22,088 nucleotides of DNA from an uncultured Saprospirales bacterium (GTDB lineage: Bacteria; Bacteroidota; Bacteroidia; Chitinophagales; Saprospiraceae), in contig CALAZP010000151.1 in assembly GCA_937926355.1 (NCBI GenBank), positions 1-22,088 of the forward strand. Reading direction: 5' to 3'. A program made the position numbers and the translations under genes. Shown piece by piece: positions 19,512 through 22,088 of the stretch. The number at the start of each line of letters is the position of its first letter. Within the stretch, counting starts at the first letter, position 1. A model generated the notes under the pieces. The model saw only the letters and a program-made list of their open reading frames with translations. It was not told the DNA's origin and ran no database searches.

Positions 19512-19913
19512 TTAAGTTTTTACCTCTTCCGTAGAATTGTCTTTAGTTTCTTTCTCTTTGGATTGGTTTGCGACAAGAACTTTGTAAATGTTTTCTATCT
19601 CCTCAAAGGTTAGATTGCTTTTCTTTGAATTGATATCCACTGTGCAGGCAACAACATTGCCTTCGATATATCCCAGATCTGAATCTACCCGGTCAAAGCT
19701 TCTAGCATAAACACCATTTTCTTCGAATTTTTTACCTGTGTAGTAGCAGGAGGGTTCTAATAAAAGTTTCTTGACTGTGTTAAATGAAAGATCAAAATCC
19801 AGATTTCTATCAGCTGCACTCTGGTAAATTTTGATCATTTTTTTTGCTACCTCTAGATCGGTTAGCGTTTCTTTTTTGGGCCGACGCCCAGTAGTTTTTC
19901 TTTTTCCTCTCAT
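19512..19913 (-). CDS. HNH-like endonuclease (133 aa)
   Basis: Basic N-terminus (MRGKRKTTGRRPKKETLTDL). Core CYYTGKKFEENGVYARSFDR, then VDSDLGYIEGNVVACTVDIN: Cys56 with TG, Asp74-Arg75, GYIEGN (81-86), Asn95. This is the layout of small phage HNH/His-Me nucleases of the CxxTG...SxDRxDxxxGYxxGNV...NxxK type. The Asp-Arg pair of this family takes the place of the usual His-His start of the HNH motif, so a related, somewhat divergent, or even inactive nuclease cannot be excluded. DNA targets: homing, packaging or host DNA, not determinable. Confidence 0.75.
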   Translation of the reverse strand: MRGKRKTTGRRPKKETLTDLEVAKKMIKIYQSAADRNLDFDLSFNTVKKLLLEPSCYYTGKKFEENGVYARSFDRVDSDLGYIEGNVVACTVDINSKKSNLTFEEIENIYKVLVANQSKEKETKDNSTEEVKT

Positions 19914-19926
19914 AAATGATTTCGAA

Positions 19927-20598
19927 TTATAACTCCTTAACCGAGTTTGTAAACGACTTCCAAGTTTCCATCATTTCCTCCTCGGTCTTTGGGTTTGTAA
20001 CGAAAAGCATCAAATTTCCATCCTCTATGATTTGTGCACATCCAGGCATTTGTTCAGATAGCTTTGCAACTAATTTTCTGCTGGGATCATAAACTCCAAT
20101 TGTTCCTCTGTGTCCGTGACCCATGCCCTTTTCTATAAAGGAATTCCGATTCCACGGAACCTTATATCCTGGATCTTTAATATAGTGTGATTCCCCACTT
20201 TCTGGGTCAATAAATTCCATCCCATCAGTGTTAATAGTTTGGCATTCTTTAATAAGATCGTCGTGGATTTGTCCATAATAATCTTCACTTAAAAAATGTC
20301 CACTACAACTTGGTGTGGTTGGCATTCCCATTTCGTGTAATCTCTTTACTGCTTCTTGCAGCTCTGGATCAACGGTATCTAAAAAACCTTTTGAACTTGG
20401 CACTTGATAGATGCCATTCGATTCTTTAGCATAGTACCATTTGCTATTCTTTCCCTTTGGCAATAGCCACTTGTATTTGTGGAAATCTTCGTGTGGTACA
20501 AAATCTGGAGAAACTCCGCTATCTTTTAGAAAGACCCTAAGGTCAGCAGCCATTTCTGGTGTGGATTCAAAGATAGAAAATGATTTAATGAATTTCAT
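19927..20598 (-). CDS. Leader-bearing phage protein with PSCSGH motif (223 aa)
   Basis: Starts MKFIKSFSIFESTPEMAADL, with IFE-S, then RVFLKDSGVSPDF, which resembles DLRSDLKSTGFKDPIP of the 12710 gene, so it shares the leader and the DL..L..xG module. The body holds VKRLHEMGMPTTPSCSGHFL, GHGHRGTIGVYDPSRKLVAK and QMPGCAQIIEDGNLMLFVTN. The SCSGH loop recalls the SCSGR loop of tRNA-modifying TYW3 proteins, but I cannot show homology. From memory, similar proteins occur in large aquatic phages. Start preceded by AGGAGG 12 bases upstream and by GATATATAAT. Confidence 0.78.
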   Translation of the reverse strand: MKFIKSFSIFESTPEMAADLRVFLKDSGVSPDFVPHEDFHKYKWLLPKGKNSKWYYAKESNGIYQVPSSKGFLDTVDPELQEAVKRLHEMGMPTTPSCSGHFLSEDYYGQIHDDLIKECQTINTDGMEFIDPESGESHYIKDPGYKVPWNRNSFIEKGMGHGHRGTIGVYDPSRKLVAKLSEQMPGCAQIIEDGNLMLFVTNPKTEEEMMETWKSFTNSVKEL

Positions 20599-20601
20599 CC
20601 T

Positions 20602-20617
20602 ATTATATATCCTCCTT
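20602..20617 (-). promoter_or_regulatory. AGGAGG and GATATATAAT before the CSGH gene
   Basis: Reverse complement reads AGGAGGATATATAATAGG then ATG (20598). A perfect AGGAGG overlaps a GATATATAAT element. The AGGAGG is 12 bases from the ATG, longer than usual. If GATATATAAT is the -10 element, transcription would start almost at the ATG. Confidence 0.4.
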
Positions 20618-20637
20618 ATTTGTAGCCCATTCCCTAC

Positions 20638-20665
20638 AAAAACCCCCGCTTTTGCAGGGGTTTTT
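20638..20665 (-). terminator. Rho-independent terminator after the endolysin gene
   Basis: AAAAACCCC (20638-20646), one mismatched C, GC, loop TTTT, GC, A, GGGGTTTTT (20657-20665). Symmetric with T tracts on both strands; on the minus strand it ends the 20671-21477 transcript. Confidence 0.9.
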
Positions 20666-20670
20666 AGATT

Positions 20671-21477
20671 TTACTTAAGTAAAGACCAATACTTTTTGAA
20701 TTTAGAAAGCCTATCTTCTAGTCCGTGATATCCGCCGTTTACACGTCTGGTCACTTTTTTAACCACTTCCTCGCTATCTCCTGCATCACAAGTTGACCAA
20801 AGGTTGTTGCTATCAAAGAAGAATGCAGCAGACATTAGTGGGTATTTTTCTGCTACTAGGTCTGGATTACCCACAATATCATCATCTACGAAAGAATCGA
20901 ATTTAGAGTAATTGTTCTTTCCAGTCAATTGAATATAACCCCTTCCTCTAAATTTCCAACCGTCCCCTGTTGATTCTTCGCCATTTCCCATTCTGCCACC
21001 ATAAACTCTAGAAGCAATTTTTTCTGGCTGTCTAGCGTATGATTCGTTTAGCTCTCCTGGGAAGTATTTTCCAAAGATTGATTTAAGTGCTTTTGAAGAA
21101 TAGTTAAGATTTTCTGAAACTGCTTTCCAGTTGCCAGACTCGTGTGCACATTGAGAAAGGAAGTGTGCAAGTCTCAAAGGAGTTGTGATGTTAAATTTCT
21201 TAGCAGTATCTGGGATCTGAACTAAAACCTCGTTTGGAATGTGCCCTGCAAGTTTTTCCAAAGCAAAATCAGATTCTGGTAGTTCGATCGGCTCTGGTGG
21301 AAACATAGCTGCCCATGTACCCTTTCCGATTAATCCATCGGCTGCAAGACCATTTGCCTTTTGCCATTCTTTTACTTTTGCCTCGGTTCCAGAACCGAAA
21401 ATTCCATCAGCAGCTAAGCCTAGCTTTTCTTGGATTTTCTTTACTTCTGGTCCCCTTGAACCTCTTTTGATGATCAT
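20671..21477 (-). CDS. Endolysin: peptidoglycan-binding domain plus GH19-type lysozyme/chitinase-like domain
   Basis: Degrades cell-wall peptidoglycan at lysis. Residues 1-60 are a PG_binding_1 domain with two similar half-repeats (GSRGPEVKKIQEKLGLAADG and VKEWQKANGLAADGLIGKGT). Residues 70-268 are a GH19-type (chitinase/lysozyme) domain: Glu113 (QCAHESGNW), Glu122 (SENLNYS), then DGWKFRGRGYIQLTGKNNYS, which are the standard catalytic and substrate blocks. The start is the ATG 21477 (MIIKRGSRG), not the TTG three codons upstream. No signal peptide, so a holin is needed. Its own transcription unit with a terminator; AATATATAG upstream. Confidence 0.92.
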   Translation of the reverse strand: MIIKRGSRGPEVKKIQEKLGLAADGIFGSGTEAKVKEWQKANGLAADGLIGKGTWAAMFPPEPIELPESDFALEKLAGHIPNEVLVQIPDTAKKFNITTPLRLAHFLSQCAHESGNWKAVSENLNYSSKALKSIFGKYFPGELNESYARQPEKIASRVYGGRMGNGEESTGDGWKFRGRGYIQLTGKNNYSKFDSFVDDDIVGNPDLVAEKYPLMSAAFFFDSNNLWSTCDAGDSEEVVKKVTRRVNGGYHGLEDRLSKFKKYWSLLK

Positions 21478-21528
21478 ATTTCTCAATTTTTACTCTATAT
21501 ATTTTTTGATTTAGATTCGGGACAATCT

Positions 21529-21538
21529 GATATATAAT
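21529..21538 (+). promoter_or_regulatory. GATATATAAT promoter element
   Basis: GATATATAAT (TATAAT 21533-21538) ends 18 bases before the ATG of the fibre gene at 21557. The region is divergent; on the opposite strand an AATATATAG element lies 17 bases before the endolysin ATG. Confidence 0.6.
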
Positions 21539-21556
21539 TCAAAGTAATTAAGATCG

Positions 21557-22088
21557 ATGGCCTATCGGATTGTACTCAGACAAGACACAGCTGCAAACTG
21601 GACCAAATATAACCCACTTCTATTAAATGGTGAATTTGGATTCGAGGAGGATACAGATAAACTAAAATTAGGAGACGGTGTACATAAATGGAGGGATCTT
21701 CCATATTGGACCCCAGGACCAACTGGACCAGCAGGATCTAGTGGTACCTCTGGAACTAGTGGATCATCAGGAACTAGTGGAACTTCCGGTACAAGTGGAA
21801 GCTCAGGCACATCGGGGGTTGATGGTACTTCAGGAACAAGTGGTATCAATGGTACATCTGGTACTTCAGGGGTAAGCGGTACATCCGGGGTTGATGGTAC
21901 TTCAGGAACAAGTGGAGTTAACGGAACTTCAGGAACAAGTGGTATCAATGGTACATCTGGAACTAGTGGTACAAGCGGTTCTTCTGGTACGAGTGGATCT
22001 TCAGGTTCATCTGGATCCTCTGGATCATCAGGTTCTTCAGGATCCTCAGGTTCTTCAGGAACAAGTGGATCTTCAGGATCTTCAGGTT
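21557..22088 (+). CDS. Tail fibre with tropism-determinant-like head and collagen-like repeats, 3' end outside window
   Basis: Residues 1-51 (IVLRQDTAANWTKYNPLLLN, GEFGFEEDTDKLKLGDGVHK, WRDLPY) match the N-terminal domain of phage Mtd-type/hyaluronidase-like tail fibres (RR.TAA.W...NP.L..GE.G.E.DT.K.K.GDGV..W..LPY). From residue 54 on (GPTGPAG) comes an unbroken Gly-x-y repeat, at least 124 residues, made of GTSGTSGSSG units with GVDG, GING, GVSG and GVNG inserts and still running at the window end (177 residues visible). A trimeric collagen-like shaft is implied. Start ATG 21557 fixed by the conserved head. Expected host-recognition fibre. Confidence 0.88.
   Translation, partial: MAYRIVLRQDTAANWTKYNPLLLNGEFGFEEDTDKLKLGDGVHKWRDLPYWTPGPTGPAGSSGTSGTSGSSGTSGTSGTSGSSGTSGVDGTSGTSGINGTSGTSGVSGTSGVDGTSGTSGVNGTSGTSGINGTSGTSGTSGSSGTSGSSGSSGSSGSSGSSGSSGSSGTSGSSGSSG
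21716..22088 (+). repeat. Collagen-like Gly-x-y coding repeat, incomplete at window end
   Basis: In-frame nine-base units encode GTS/GSS triplets. Longer exact duplications include 21827-21861 = 21926-21960 (35 bases, 33 codons apart) and 21815-21843 = 21887-21915 (29 bases, 24 codons apart), so the array grew by unequal exchange and is likely to vary in length. Confidence 0.9.

Noticed and set aside
21562..21948. Long minus-strand frame encoding a Pro/Val-rich repeat (VPEVPLTPLVPEVPSTPDVP)
   Set aside because: It is the antisense of the collagen-like repeat of the + strand fibre; its repeat only mirrors the Gly-x-y codons and has no start context or known family.
21716..22088. CRISPR-like or satellite array
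   Set aside because: Units are nine-base codon repeats, always in frame with the fibre gene, without unique spacers between them; it is a protein-coding repeat.

Overview
The window looks like part of the genome of a large tailed bacteriophage (Caudoviricetes), most likely an uncultured aquatic T4-like (myovirus-type) phage. It is AT-rich and almost fully coding, and its small gene clusters alternate strand. Many genes overlap by 1-26 bases (ATGA start/stop overlaps, convergent TTAA or CTAG stop overlaps). It carries phage hallmarks: tail-fibre type proteins with LamG-like domains, a fibre with a tropism-determinant-like head and a collagen-like shaft, a holin-like membrane protein, a GH19-type endolysin and several small protein families that I associate from memory with marine T4-like phages. 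The host is uncertain. A small carboxypeptidase-regulatory-like (TonB-receptor N-terminal type) protein at 19164-19454 hints at Bacteroidota, but that is inference. I saw no tRNA, rRNA, CRISPR array, insertion sequence or integrase.

Layout. 1-4225: three tandem LamG-type adhesin genes (the first cut by the window edge), with a small gene and a decayed fourth copy between the first two intact copies; exact DNA repeats link them. 4222-6338: a small membrane protein, a short NAD-dependent sugar epimerase, a Cys-rich protein and a holin-like protein with a terminator. 6401-9376: a leader-bearing protein, two unknown proteins, a conserved small + strand protein and small regulators or unknowns. 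9430-11994: a P-loop protein, a zinc-ribbon protein and a three-gene overlapping minus-strand operon. 12048-13476: an operon for a superoxide dismutase and two small leader-bearing proteins. 13463-16651: a minus-strand run with a GLWY/SGCIW-type protein, an MPPED-like metallophosphodiesterase, two unknowns, a tiny protein and an FkbM methyltransferase. 16730-18480: a leader-bearing protein, a full-length GalE and a tiny membrane protein. 18565-21477: a minus-strand run with a DUF5824-like protein, the carboxypeptidase-regulatory-like protein, an HNH-type nuclease, a CSGH-motif protein and the endolysin. 21557-end: a collagen-like fibre, cut by the window edge.

How the parts fit. The adhesins and the collagen-like fibre would form the host-recognition apparatus, with repeats that favour recombination. 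GalE, the short epimerase and the FkbM methyltransferase form a sugar and small-molecule modification set. Holin-like protein and endolysin serve lysis.

The two most interesting signals are distributed ones. First, at least six or seven otherwise unrelated proteins, including the superoxide dismutase, begin with a similar short leader (basic, then I/L-K, F or Y, then an L/I-x-E site). It resembles the T4 capsid-targeting sequence cut by the prohead protease, so these proteins may be packaged in the capsid and delivered with the DNA. Second, a GATATATAA element recurs just upstream of gene starts and looks like this phage's own (late-type) promoter.
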